From JANPLG01 sp964609085 (GTDB lineage Bacteria; Armatimonadota; SYMT01), in assembly GCA_964609085.1 (NCBI GenBank), contig CAZSRZ010000048.1:1-36820 (forward strand): a stretch of DNA of 36,820 nt. The letters are read 5' to 3'. Below, piece by piece: positions 1 through 7,385 of this stretch. The notes below the pieces were generated by a model, which did no database searches, was not told the DNA's origin, and saw only the letters and a program-made list of their open reading frames with translations. Both the position numbers and the translations under genes were made by a program. Position 1 is the stretch's first letter. Each line of letters begins with the position of its first letter.

Positions 1-180
1 CACCACCACCACCGCCGGGGAAGCCGCCGCCACCGCCGCCGGGGAAGCCGCCGCCACCGCCGCCGGGGAAGCCGCCGCCACCCCCGCCAGGCCGACCACC
101 ACCGCCACCGGGCCGTCCGCCTCCACCGCCGAAGCCGGGTCTGCCGCCACCACCGCCACCACCGCCACCACCGCCACCAC
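1..180. repeat. GC-rich tandem repeat encoding the Gly-rich tail of GspK
   Basis: Bases 1 to about 90 hold roughly three copies of a 24-base unit, GCCGCCGGGGAAGCCGCCGCCACC on the plus strand with small changes, followed by less regular CCACCG/CCGCCA triplets up to about 180. All unit lengths are multiples of three, so the gspK frame stays open and encodes GGGGGGFP-type repeats. Such arrays are prone to length change by slippage, and to assembly error. Confidence 0.85.
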
Positions 181-1195
181 CTGTCGGCGCGGCAGTGGCG
201 TTGGGATCAGAATCCGGAAGCGCGAGCACGTCGGCCAGCAGTCGCACGGCGTCTCGATTGTTGTTGGCCCCCGACCAGACGTCTGCCCAGTTGCGTAGGT
301 TGCGATTTCGGAGAACGGTCATCGCCGAACGGACAGGATCCGCCTGCCGACCTGTTCGTCGTCCGTTGCCACCCTGCGTCTGCGCCGAGCCCACCTCGCT
401 CAGAGTGTCGAAAATGGCCTGCAGGCGATCCTGCATGTCGCTGGCGGTGGCCGTGGCTACTGTCAGGCGGGGCTGACCGTCGGATGCGATTTGGCGAGCG
501 CTGGAGTGAGCGGAAAAGAGCTCACTGACGGGAGTTGTCGACTCTCCCGTCGTCGTGCCTCCCGCGTTTTGGGGACCAAGTGGCTGCCCGCTTTGAAGCT
601 GCTGCCAATCGATCCGAAATGTCTCTGCCGGGCTGAGCCGGTTCTGCCAATCCGGCGCGCCGTAAAGGATGTCCGGGGTGATGCCGTCGATCAGCAGCAG
701 GTCGTCGAGGCCGCTGAACATCCGGGCCGTGGTTGCTTGGGAGTTCGCGGTGCTGGCTGCGTCGGGGGGTTCGCGGAATGCCAGGATCGCCTGCACCTGT
801 TCGGGACTCAGGGCAGAGAGCTTGCCGAGCCCTTCCTCATCCACTTCGTTCAAGTTCAGGCGGGCGCACTCGTCGGTGGCAAGCACCATGTATTCAAACG
901 TCAACGCTTCGTCCGATAGAGGCTCATCCTCCGAGTCAACCTTCTCCCAGGGTTGCCCGGGCGCGGTGTAGTAGATGCCCCCGTCGTCCAACTGGGCGGC
1001 CAGCGCCTCTATCCCGGAGAGCGCCGCGTAGTACCCGCGGGCCTTGTCGTCCTGAGTGCTGATCGTCTTCGTCGCGAGGGTCGTGTCGTAGGCGATCCCC
1101 AGTGCGAGCACAATGACCACCACGAGCACCCAGACAGCGATGACGAGGACGATGCCTCGTCGCCTCCGGACGGTCCGGCGCCGAGTTTTCGACAT
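1..1195 (-). CDS. gspK: Type II secretion minor pseudopilin GspK, truncated by window edge
   Basis: GspK caps the pseudopilus tip with GspI and GspJ in the periplasm. The frame is open from ATG at 1195 to base 1 (about 398 codons, no stop). Residues 3-14 are a basic leader ending in Gly14, followed by a hydrophobic helix at about 15-34. The residue five after the cleavage site is Ile rather than Glu, which is the known GspK exception among pseudopilins. Residues 111-138 and 162-178 (a DDLLLIDGITPDIL segment) match the paired helix-hairpin-helix-like elements of the GspK family. From about residue 339 the protein becomes almost pure Gly with Arg-Pro and Phe-Pro steps; this tail is unusual. The start overlaps the gspJ stop as ATGA, so translation is coupled. 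The C-terminus lies outside the window. Confidence 0.88.
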   Translation of the reverse strand, partial: MSKTRRRTVRRRRGIVLVIAVWVLVVVIVLALGIAYDTTLATKTISTQDDKARGYYAALSGIEALAAQLDDGGIYYTAPGQPWEKVDSEDEPLSDEALTFEYMVLATDECARLNLNEVDEEGLGKLSALSPEQVQAILAFREPPDAASTANSQATTARMFSGLDDLLLIDGITPDILYGAPDWQNRLSPAETFRIDWQQLQSGQPLGPQNAGGTTTGESTTPVSELFSAHSSARQIASDGQPRLTVATATASDMQDRLQAIFDTLSEVGSAQTQGGNGRRTGRQADPVRSAMTVLRNRNLRNWADVWSGANNNRDAVRLLADVLALPDSDPNATAAPTGGGGGGGGGGGGGRPGFGGGGGRPGGGGGRPGGGGGGFPGGGGGGFPGGGGGGFPGGGGG

Positions 1196-1935
1196 CATCG
1201 CGTGCCTCCTGTCGCTCCGCCCGTGCCCGTCGTCCCGCCCGCGGCGGCCTCCGAGGCTGCGTTGGCTGCATCCGTCGCGTACGAGGCAGCGGGCACGCTG
1301 ATGATCCAACTCTCCTGGCTGACCGGCTCGTCCTTCCCATCCGGACCCGTGCCGGCACCGCCTAGTGCCAGGTCAATTCGGATCGCGTGCGGTAGCCCCG
1401 GCTGTTGGTCCCAGCTTTCTATCCAGTTCTGCTGGTCGCGGCTGTAGAAGAGATAGGTGGCGGCGGTCACCCCGGGTAGAAGGAGCGTGGGCACGGAGTC
1501 TTGCTGCGACGTGCTGGAGCCTCCTTCGGGGACGGGGTAGCCCGTGGCGGTTCGCCACAGGCCGGGTCTGCCGGTGCGCGGATCTTCCACGACGGAGTAC
1601 TGGATGAGGGTGGTTTCGCTCGACACACGGTTGGAGAGCAGTGGTTCACCGACGATGGAGGCAAACTGCAGTACGTTCGTGCCCGCGGTGCCTCCCTCCG
1701 TGGTGAGACCGAAGGCGAGTCCGGAATCGTCCGGAGGGATGACCATGCTGTGGAGGTCGCGCTGAATGGTCTCGAAGGCGGCGCGCAGCGCACCGGCATC
1801 GGCGTGCAAGCTGCGCAGCCGTTCCCGCGTGGCGCCGGCAGTACGGAACACCTGCGCGATGAGTGCCATCAACATGACGGCCAGCGCCATCGAGACCAGC
1901 AACTCCATCAAGGTGTAGCCTCGACGACGGCTCAA
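1195..1935 (-). CDS. gspJ: Type II secretion minor pseudopilin GspJ
   Basis: Minor pseudopilin of the tip complex with GspI and GspK. The likely start is TTG at 1935-1933: an AGGAGG lies 8 bases upstream and the TTG overlaps the gspI stop as TTGA. This gives 246 residues starting MSRRRG, followed by the prepilin cleavage site G6/Y7 and the motif YTLMELL with Glu at mature position 5, then a hydrophobic helix. The rest reads as the GspJ beta domain (for example a LWRTATGYPVP stretch). The C-terminus is rich in Ala, Gly and Thr. A longer reading with an N-terminal extension to 2127 exists, but it lies entirely over gspI and has no ribosome site. Confidence 0.9.
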   Translation of the reverse strand: MSRRRGYTLMELLVSMALAVMLMALIAQVFRTAGATRERLRSLHADAGALRAAFETIQRDLHSMVIPPDDSGLAFGLTTEGGTAGTNVLQFASIVGEPLLSNRVSSETTLIQYSVVEDPRTGRPGLWRTATGYPVPEGGSSTSQQDSVPTLLLPGVTAATYLFYSRDQQNWIESWDQQPGLPHAIRIDLALGGAGTGPDGKDEPVSQESWIISVPAASYATDAANAASEAAAGGTTGTGGATGGTR

Positions 1936-2360
1936 AGTCCGGTCCCTCCTGATGCGGCCGCGGGGGTCGAGGCCCCCGTGCCGACGGCGGCCGGATCCGG
2001 TGCGTTCTGCAGATCCGGTCGACGCAAGGCGGCGATCACGGCGCTCACGTGGGTCTGCCGGTTCTCGGCCCGCACAGCAACACGAACCAGCGAGGGCGTC
2101 TGCGTCTCCTCGATGGAGACGAACCAATCGTAGTTCGTGGTCTCATCCACCCCCTGGCCCCGGTCCTCGCCCACGGTGAGGATCGGTTCCTTGAGTACCT
2201 CTTCAAGTTTGGAACGGGCGAAGATCATCGCTTTGGCATGGTCGCCAGCTCTCCCGGTGGCGGCCGTCGACGCGATGAAAACCTGCAGCGCTGCGATCAG
2301 TCCCACCGAAAGGACAATCGCCGCCACGAGGATCTCGAGCATCGTCACACCACGTCTCAT
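1932..2360 (-). CDS. gspI: Type II secretion minor pseudopilin GspI
   Basis: 142 residues. The N-terminus MRRG/VTMLEILVAAIVLSVG is a class III prepilin signal with a very short leader, cleavage after Gly4 and Glu at mature position 5. GspI nucleates the GspI-J-K tip complex that primes pseudopilus assembly. The ATG overlaps the gspH stop (ATGA), and its own stop overlaps the gspJ TTG. The C-terminal 30 residues are low-complexity Ala/Gly/Thr, as in its two downstream neighbours. Identification as GspI rather than another small pseudopilin rests on operon position and on the short leader with the MLEILVA pattern. Confidence 0.85.
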   Translation of the reverse strand: MRRGVTMLEILVAAIVLSVGLIAALQVFIASTAATGRAGDHAKAMIFARSKLEEVLKEPILTVGEDRGQGVDETTNYDWFVSIEETQTPSLVRVAVRAENRQTHVSAVIAALRRPDLQNAPDPAAVGTGASTPAAASGGTGL

Positions 2361-2923
2361 TGGCCGATCTCCTCGCGAGAGAGCTTGCGGACCTGCGCGG
2401 CGCTACCGTCGAGCTCGAGACCAACCTGGTCGCGCGACTTGTTCGTCAGCACAATGCGGGCGTTGTCCGACTGGCCTTCGGGATAGAAGGTGATCACCGT
2501 GCCGACCGCCTGCGCGGAGACGGGGCTGCCCGCACCGGACGCGGCGAGCGGGTAGGCGTCCCACACCGCCACCTCCACCTCTTCGGGCACCCTGTCCCGA
2601 AGTGCCACCGAGGTTCCGCCCTCAGGCGAGCGCCCGCCAGCCGTTGTCCCCGACGCCTCTTCGGGCCTGAAGGGCGCGACCACGATCTCCCGGGACTGCG
2701 CGTCCCACAGCACCTGATGCCGCACACCCGTGGCCACCGCCCGGCTTCGCGCGAAGCTGAGGTCGCCTCGGATCGCGTCGAGTGTGACATCCAGTTTTGA
2801 TCGCAGCAGTGTGGCTGCAAATCGTGGAATCACGATGGTCGCGAGCAGCGACAGGATGAAGAGCACGACGAGCAACTCCGTGAGAGTGTGCCCCTTTCTC
2901 CGAGTTCCTGCCTGGGTGTACAC
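2357..2923 (-). CDS. gspH: Type II secretion pseudopilin GspH
   Basis: 188 residues. The prepilin signal is KG/HTLTELLVVLFILSLLATIVIPRF, with cleavage before His12 and Glu at mature position 5. The following segment, with a DAIRGDLSFARSRAVATG stretch, is typical of GspH/FimT. GspH is a minor pseudopilin linking the major GspG filament to the tip complex. The start chosen is GTG at 2923, 43 bases after the gspG stop; no strong ribosome site is visible before it, so the exact start is uncertain. The stop overlaps the gspI ATG. Confidence 0.85.
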   Translation of the reverse strand: MYTQAGTRRKGHTLTELLVVLFILSLLATIVIPRFAATLLRSKLDVTLDAIRGDLSFARSRAVATGVRHQVLWDAQSREIVVAPFRPEEASGTTAGGRSPEGGTSVALRDRVPEEVEVAVWDAYPLAASGAGSPVSAQAVGTVITFYPEGQSDNARIVLTNKSRDQVGLELDGSAAQVRKLSREEIGQ

Positions 2924-2966
2924 GACGGGCTTGCCTGGGATCTGTCCGACGGGTGAGCGGTTAGCC

Positions 2967-3431
2967 CTACTTCTGGGTTCCGATGCTGTCGATGTCGGCG
3001 TCCTGACCGGTTCCGCCTTCCTTGCCGTCCCGACCGTAGGAGACGATCCAGTACTCCTCGTTGTCCGGCCCGGGCGACTCGTAGTGGTACTCGTTCTGCC
3101 AGGGGTCCTTGGGAACCTCGAGGGCGTCGTTCAGGTACTTCTTCCAGGTGGTCGGTCGCGGTGAGCTGGTGGGCTCGTTCACCAGAGCGTCGAGTCCCTG
3201 CTGGGTGGTGGGCGGCTGACCATTGTTGTCCAGCATGTAGAGCTGCAAGGCCTGCTTGAAGTTACTGATCTGCGTCATGGCAGCCTTGCGCTGGGCATCC
3301 TGCGAGCGCTCCAGGAAGCGCGGCAGCACGATGCCAGCCAGCAGGGCCAGGATGACGAGGACGACAAGCAGTTCGATCAGGGTGAAACCGCGCCGCGGGC
3401 TCCGCGGAGTGGCTGGTTTTCGGTGGTTCAT
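2967..3431 (-). CDS. gspG: Type II secretion major pseudopilin GspG
   Basis: 154 residues. Leader of 15 residues, then G/FTLIELLVVLVILALLAGIVLPRF with Glu at mature position 5: a textbook class III signal cleaved by prepilin peptidase GspO (not in this window). The C-terminal part has the GspG calcium loop: a DPWQNEYHYESPGPDNEEYWIVS stretch (quoted in part) and then Asp/Gly-rich residues ending near DADID. GspG polymerises into the periplasmic pseudopilus that pushes substrates through the secretin. A GGAGAG lies 8 bases before the ATG. It sits between gspF and gspH, the usual T2SS order. Confidence 0.95.
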   Translation of the reverse strand: MNHRKPATPRSPRRGFTLIELLVVLVILALLAGIVLPRFLERSQDAQRKAAMTQISNFKQALQLYMLDNNGQPPTTQQGLDALVNEPTSSPRPTTWKKYLNDALEVPKDPWQNEYHYESPGPDNEEYWIVSYGRDGKEGGTGQDADIDSIGTQK

Positions 3432-3458
3432 TGGGCTCTCCAGAGACAGTCCGGCTTC

Positions 3459-4715
3459 CTACGAGCCGATGGCGGTGGTAAGGTCAATCACGGGGAGAAG
3501 CATCGAGACGACGATCGTCCCGATGATCGCCCCCATCAGCAAGATGACGGCCGGCTCCACCAGCGAGATCAACTGGCGCAGCTTGTTCGACACATCTGAA
3601 TCATAAGCATCCGCTACCCGTCCGAGCATCTCGTCCAGGTTTCCGGTCTCTTCGCCGACGGCAATCATGTTGGTGACCAGCCCGGGGAAGACGCCGCTTC
3701 GTCGCAGCGGTCCGGCGAGGCTCTCACCACCGCGCACGGCATTGCGCACCTGCTCAATCGCCTGCCGGAGCACTCTGTTTCCGACCGCTCGCTCGGCGAC
3801 CTCGAAGCTGGTAAGGATCGGCACCCCGCCCTTCACGAGCGTCGCCATCGCGCGGCAGAAGCGGGCGATCGCCTCCTTGTGGACAATCGGCCCCAGCACG
3901 GGCACCCGCATCCGCAGCCCGTCCATTGCCAGCCCGCCAGCCGGGCTTCGATCCCAGGCGCGCAGCCCATAGATGACGGCGACGATCAGTATCGCCACCA
4001 GCCACCCCTGTGTAGCGATGAACTTCTGCAGCGACAGCAATGCCTGCGTCGGAGCTGGTAGCTCCCGGTTTAGGCTGGCGAACACCTTCGCGAAGCGTGG
4101 CACCAGGAAGACGAGGATGAAAAGCACGGCGCTGAAGCCCGCCGAAAGGAGCAGGATGGGGTAGGAGAGGGCGGCGCGAATCCGGCTCTGTCGCTCCTGC
4201 GCCTGCTCCATCGAATCTGCCAGACGCTCCAGGACTGCGCCGAGTTGGCCAGAGGACTCGCCCGCCCGTACAAGATTGACATAGAGCTCATTGAACACGC
4301 GCGGATGGTCGTTCAGGGCTTCCCAGAGAGATGAGCCTGCTGACACGGCGGCGCGCACCTGCTCAACGATCCTCCGAAGCGCCGCGTTTTCGCTGTGCTC
4401 CATCAGAGTATCCAGGCAGCGTGCCATATTCAGCCCGGCGTTGAACAAGGACGCCAGTTGCCGGGTGAAGAGCGTGAGTTCGGCCGGGGGTACCCGGTTC
4501 CCGAAGAGTTGGAACCCGCCGGATGCCCGGGGTGCCGCTCCCGGCCCGGCAGCCAGCGGCATCGCGACGGCACCGCCGGACGCGACGTCGATCGCCATTG
4601 GGTACATGTTCTGGCTCTTCAGCCGCGCGAGCACGGCCGAACGGTTCTCACCGCTCATCGTGCCGGAGACCTCATGTCCCGCCGGATCCAGTGCTGTGTA
4701 GCGGAACTCCGCCAT
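3459..4715 (-). CDS. gspF: Type II secretion inner-membrane platform protein GspF
   Basis: 418 residues, the usual family length. GspF is the polytopic core of the inner-membrane platform contacting ATPase GspE. It has two T2SSF domains at about residues 81-204 and 284-406, each carrying the G-x-ETG/GESSG-type element (AGESSGQL near 152, GEETGNLDEML near 354). Hydrophobic helices are at about 185-207, 233-252 and 386-409. The N-terminal 60 residues (MAEFRYTALDPAGHEVSGTM) match the GspF/PilC N-domain. A GATGAGG precedes the ATG. It lies 42 bases after gspE and 27 bases before gspG, within one operon. Confidence 0.95.
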   Translation of the reverse strand: MAEFRYTALDPAGHEVSGTMSGENRSAVLARLKSQNMYPMAIDVASGGAVAMPLAAGPGAAPRASGGFQLFGNRVPPAELTLFTRQLASLFNAGLNMARCLDTLMEHSENAALRRIVEQVRAAVSAGSSLWEALNDHPRVFNELYVNLVRAGESSGQLGAVLERLADSMEQAQERQSRIRAALSYPILLLSAGFSAVLFILVFLVPRFAKVFASLNRELPAPTQALLSLQKFIATQGWLVAILIVAVIYGLRAWDRSPAGGLAMDGLRMRVPVLGPIVHKEAIARFCRAMATLVKGGVPILTSFEVAERAVGNRVLRQAIEQVRNAVRGGESLAGPLRRSGVFPGLVTNMIAVGEETGNLDEMLGRVADAYDSDVSNKLRQLISLVEPAVILLMGAIIGTIVVSMLLPVIDLTTAIGS

Positions 4716-4757
4716 TGCGCCTCATCCCCATCCGCGGAGCCGGCCGCGGCCGATCGC

Positions 4758-6419
4758 TCACTCGTCCTCGGTGGTCACTCGAAGGACTTCCTCAACGGTC
4801 GTCCCCCCTGCGAGAACCTTGCGCCAACCATCCTGACGGAGGGTGGTCATCCCCTCGGCCATGGCCTGTGTCTTGATCACCGTTGCGGAGCGGCGCTCCA
4901 AAACCATCTCCCTTACGCGCTCTGTGATCGGCAAGATTTCGAATAGCCCCAGCCGACCCGCATAGCCTGTGAAGCGGCACGCGCTGCAACCCACCCCCAC
5001 GGCCTGCTTCGTCGGCGGTGCGTAACCTAGCTCGCGCTCCATGATGATCAGCCGGTCCCGTGTCTGTTCCTGCTCTTCCTTGCACTCCTGGCACACCCGT
5101 CGGGCCAGGCGCTGAGCCATCACACACTCCAGCGAACTGGCGGCGAGGAATGCCTCGAGCCCCATATCAAGTAGACGAGAGATGGCCCCAGAGGCGTCGT
5201 TGGTATGGAGGGTGCTCAGCAGTAGGTGACCGGTCAGAGCCGCGTGTACTGCCACCTCCAGGGTTTCGCGGTCGCGGATTTCCCCGACCATCACGATGTC
5301 CGGGTCCTGCCGCAGAATGGACCTGAGCCCTCGGGCAAACGTCAGCCCAATCCGCTCCCGAACCTGCATCTGGTTGACTCCCGACATCTGGTACTCCACC
5401 GGGTCCTCTACCGTGATGATCTTCTTCTCCGGCGAAAAGATGCGACGGAGCGAAGCGTAGAGCGTGGTGGTCTTGCCGGAGCCGGTCGGCCCCGTGACGA
5501 GGATCATGCCGTGCGGTTTGCGGATGGCCCGCTCGAAGACGGCGAGCTGCTGCGTCGTGAAGCCCAGGTCCTCCAGGCTTAGCTGGATGCTGCTCTGGTC
5601 AAGCAAGCGCATCACCACGCCTTCGCCGTGGAGGGTGGGGAGTATCGACACGCGAACGTCGATCTCGTGTCCGAGGATGCTGGTTTTGATGCGGCCGTCC
5701 TGCGGAAGTCGACGTTCGGCGATGTCGAGATCGGCGAGGATCTTGATGCGGGAGGTGATGGCGGGAATGAGTCGCTGAGGTGGTGCCGGTTGCTCGTGCA
5801 GCACTCCGTCGATGCGGTACCGGACCTGGCAGCGGTCCTCGAACGTCTCGATGTGGATATCGCTCGATCGGCCCCGGACGGCCTCCCGGAAAATGTTGTT
5901 CACCAATCGGACGACGAGTGCCTCACGAGCCAGGCGCTGTAGCTCGGCGACGCTGTCGCCCTCTTCCTGCGCCACGGAGATGTCTTCATCCTCAGCGTCG
6001 CCGGCATACGAGTCGGTGATCAATCTAAGGATGACTTCGCGGTCCGCGTAGGCGGGCTGCACTGAAAGCCCGGTCGCCAACCGGAAGTCGTCAAGAGCCG
6101 TCAGGTTCATCGGTTCGGCGAGCGCGACGAGCAGATTCCCGTTCTCTCGCCGGATCGGGATCGCCGTGTGCTTCTGGGCCAGGCTCCCAGCGATCAGCGC
6201 GGTTGCCTCGGGATCCGGACGCGTCGAGCTGTCCAGCATGGGCAGGCCCAGGCTCTCAGCGAACGCTCGGCGGATGTCCTCTTCGGAGCAATAGCCCAGT
6301 CTGATGAGCATCTCCGGCAGCGGACGGCCAGAACGCTCCTGTTCCTGCAAGGCCCGCTGCATCCGCTCGGCGGTGACCTTGCCGTTGTTTAAGAGAACCT
6401 GGGCTATCGCGTCCGACAT
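4758..6419 (-). CDS. gspE: Type II secretion ATPase GspE
   Basis: 553 residues; a cytoplasmic hexameric ATPase that powers pseudopilus assembly. The N-domain (about 1-120) is of the MshEN/T2SSE-N type. Walker A GPTGSGKT is at 310-317, the Asp box (VEDPVEYQ) at 337-344, Walker B (DPDIVMVGEIRD) at 372-383 and the His box (STLHTNDA) at 402-409. Cys443, Cys446, Cys478 and Cys481 form the zinc tetracysteine motif of GspE/PilB. An AGGAA lies about 6 bases before the ATG. It is first in the visible operon; gspC, D, L, M and O are not in the window. A type IV pilus PilB is the alternative, but the GspG calcium loop and the GspK argue for T2SS. Confidence 0.95.
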   Translation of the reverse strand: MSDAIAQVLLNNGKVTAERMQRALQEQERSGRPLPEMLIRLGYCSEEDIRRAFAESLGLPMLDSSTRPDPEATALIAGSLAQKHTAIPIRRENGNLLVALAEPMNLTALDDFRLATGLSVQPAYADREVILRLITDSYAGDAEDEDISVAQEEGDSVAELQRLAREALVVRLVNNIFREAVRGRSSDIHIETFEDRCQVRYRIDGVLHEQPAPPQRLIPAITSRIKILADLDIAERRLPQDGRIKTSILGHEIDVRVSILPTLHGEGVVMRLLDQSSIQLSLEDLGFTTQQLAVFERAIRKPHGMILVTGPTGSGKTTTLYASLRRIFSPEKKIITVEDPVEYQMSGVNQMQVRERIGLTFARGLRSILRQDPDIVMVGEIRDRETLEVAVHAALTGHLLLSTLHTNDASGAISRLLDMGLEAFLAASSLECVMAQRLARRVCQECKEEQEQTRDRLIIMERELGYAPPTKQAVGVGCSACRFTGYAGRLGLFEILPITERVREMVLERRSATVIKTQAMAEGMTTLRQDGWRKVLAGGTTVEEVLRVTTEDE

Positions 6420-6453
6420 GAGATTCCTGGTGCTGGGCCCTGTGTGGCGGGCA

Positions 6454-6481
6454 CTGGCCCCCGAATGAGTTCGGGGGCCAG
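6454..6481 (-). promoter_or_regulatory. Perfect 12-bp hairpin in the gspE leader
   Basis: CTGGCCCCCGAA at 6454-6465 pairs perfectly with TTCGGGGGCCAG at 6470-6481 around a TGAG tetraloop. It lies 35 bases before the gspE ATG in the likely mRNA leader. There is no T-run on either side, so a classical intrinsic terminator is doubtful; a leader structure affecting gspE expression or RNA stability is equally possible. Confidence 0.55.
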
Positions 6482-6596
6482 GCGTGACAACCTGTACGAC
6501 GCAGCCTCTTCCAACTGGTTGGGGTCCCGGTCAGCGTGGCTCGCAGTGAAAGGGTTGAGGCGAGTCTACGGTTTCTTTGCGGGGGGCTAAGTGGAA

Positions 6597-6629
6597 GAGG
6601 AGCCGGACCGGCATGCGGTCCGGCTCCTC
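6597..6629 (-). terminator. Likely terminator after the LTXXQ-like gene
   Basis: A 14-bp perfect stem, GAGGAGCCGGACCG at 6597-6610 with CGGTCCGGCTCCTC at 6616-6629, closes a 5-base loop. It starts 17 bases after the stop codon of the minus-strand gene ending at 6647. The minus strand continues TTCCACTT, a weak T-rich stretch. Position and strength suggest it ends that transcript and separates it from the gsp operon. Confidence 0.6.
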
Positions 6630-6646
6630 CCCACAGCGACGGGCGA

Positions 6647-7327
6647 CTAGTTGTTAGGCCGTCGGGGCTGCCGCTCGGGGAACTTGAAGGCGGCGCCCTT
6701 CATCTGCTCGAACATGGTCTTCTGCGCCGGCGTCAGCACTCCGAGGAGCTTCGTCTCGTTCTGCTGGCGCATCTCAGTCATCTTGCGGAACATCTCGCCG
6801 CGTTGATCCTGGCCACCGCCGCCGCCCATGAGGCTCTGGAAAAGCGCCTGAGTGGCGTCCTGCTCAGCCTTCTGGATGTTGGCGATGTTAGTCTTCTGCT
6901 CGGCCGTCAGCTTCAGGCCGTCCTGAGTCTCTTTCTGAGTGAGGGCGCGTGCGCCGGCCTGCTGAAGCATCAGTTGCTTCAGGCGACCCATTTGCTTGGC
7001 GTCGAGGATCTCGCCGACCTTCTTCATTTCGTCGGCGCGCATCGCCTCCATTTTTTGCATCATGGCTGCGCGGTCGCCGCCCTGGAAGCCGCCCTGGAAG
7101 AGCTCGCGCATTTTCGTTTGCTGCTCCGCCCCAAGCTGCTTGATCAGGTCGATTGCCGCCTCGTCGAGCTTCAGCTCTTTCTGGACTTCCATCATGCCCA
7201 GAAGCTGCAGCGCGCCGCCGCCGCCGAACCGTCCACCACCCGGGCGACCACCGCCACCCTGCGCCTGGGCGCCGGTCGCCAGCAGGCAGGCCGCAAGCCC
7301 CATGGCCAGTATCCGTACCGTCTTCAT
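6647..7327 (-). CDS. Secreted Gly-rich, LTXXQ-like protein
   Basis: 226 residues from ATG at 7327, which has a GGAGGAG 6 bases upstream; a longer reading to 7378 lacks support. A signal peptide MKTVRILAMGLAACLLATGAQA is followed by a Gly/Arg/Pro linker (GGGGRPGGGRFGGGG), then Met/Gln/Lys-rich amphipathic helices. LKLTAEQK and LGVLTPAQK repeat the LTXXQ pattern seen in Spy/CpxP periplasmic proteins. A Spy-like role is only inference, since the sequence is too divergent to be sure. It follows the DUF5666-like gene by 58 bases and is probably cotranscribed. The Gly-rich linker resembles the GspK tail composition. Confidence 0.7.
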   Translation of the reverse strand: MKTVRILAMGLAACLLATGAQAQGGGGRPGGGRFGGGGALQLLGMMEVQKELKLDEAAIDLIKQLGAEQQTKMRELFQGGFQGGDRAAMMQKMEAMRADEMKKVGEILDAKQMGRLKQLMLQQAGARALTQKETQDGLKLTAEQKTNIANIQKAEQDATQALFQSLMGGGGGQDQRGEMFRKMTEMRQQNETKLLGVLTPAQKTMFEQMKGAAFKFPERQPRRPNN

Positions 7328-7385
7328 TCGATCTCCTCCTCGATGGGCCGCTGCCTGGACGGCAGTTGGCCCGGACAAACGATGT

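Larger units (their letters stand above)
6420..6646. other. Intergenic leader region upstream of gspE
   Basis: This gap separates gspE (minus) from the end of the LTXXQ-like gene (minus). It contains two strong perfect hairpins, 6454-6481 and 6597-6629, listed separately. No convincing promoter hexamer pair was found for gspE; a TTGTCA on the minus strand (near 6483-6488) has no good -10 partner. Confidence 0.5.

Noticed and set aside
1..180. Possible CRISPR-like array at the left edge
   Set aside because: The repeats have no unique spacers, are multiples of three and encode a Gly-rich tail in frame with gspK.
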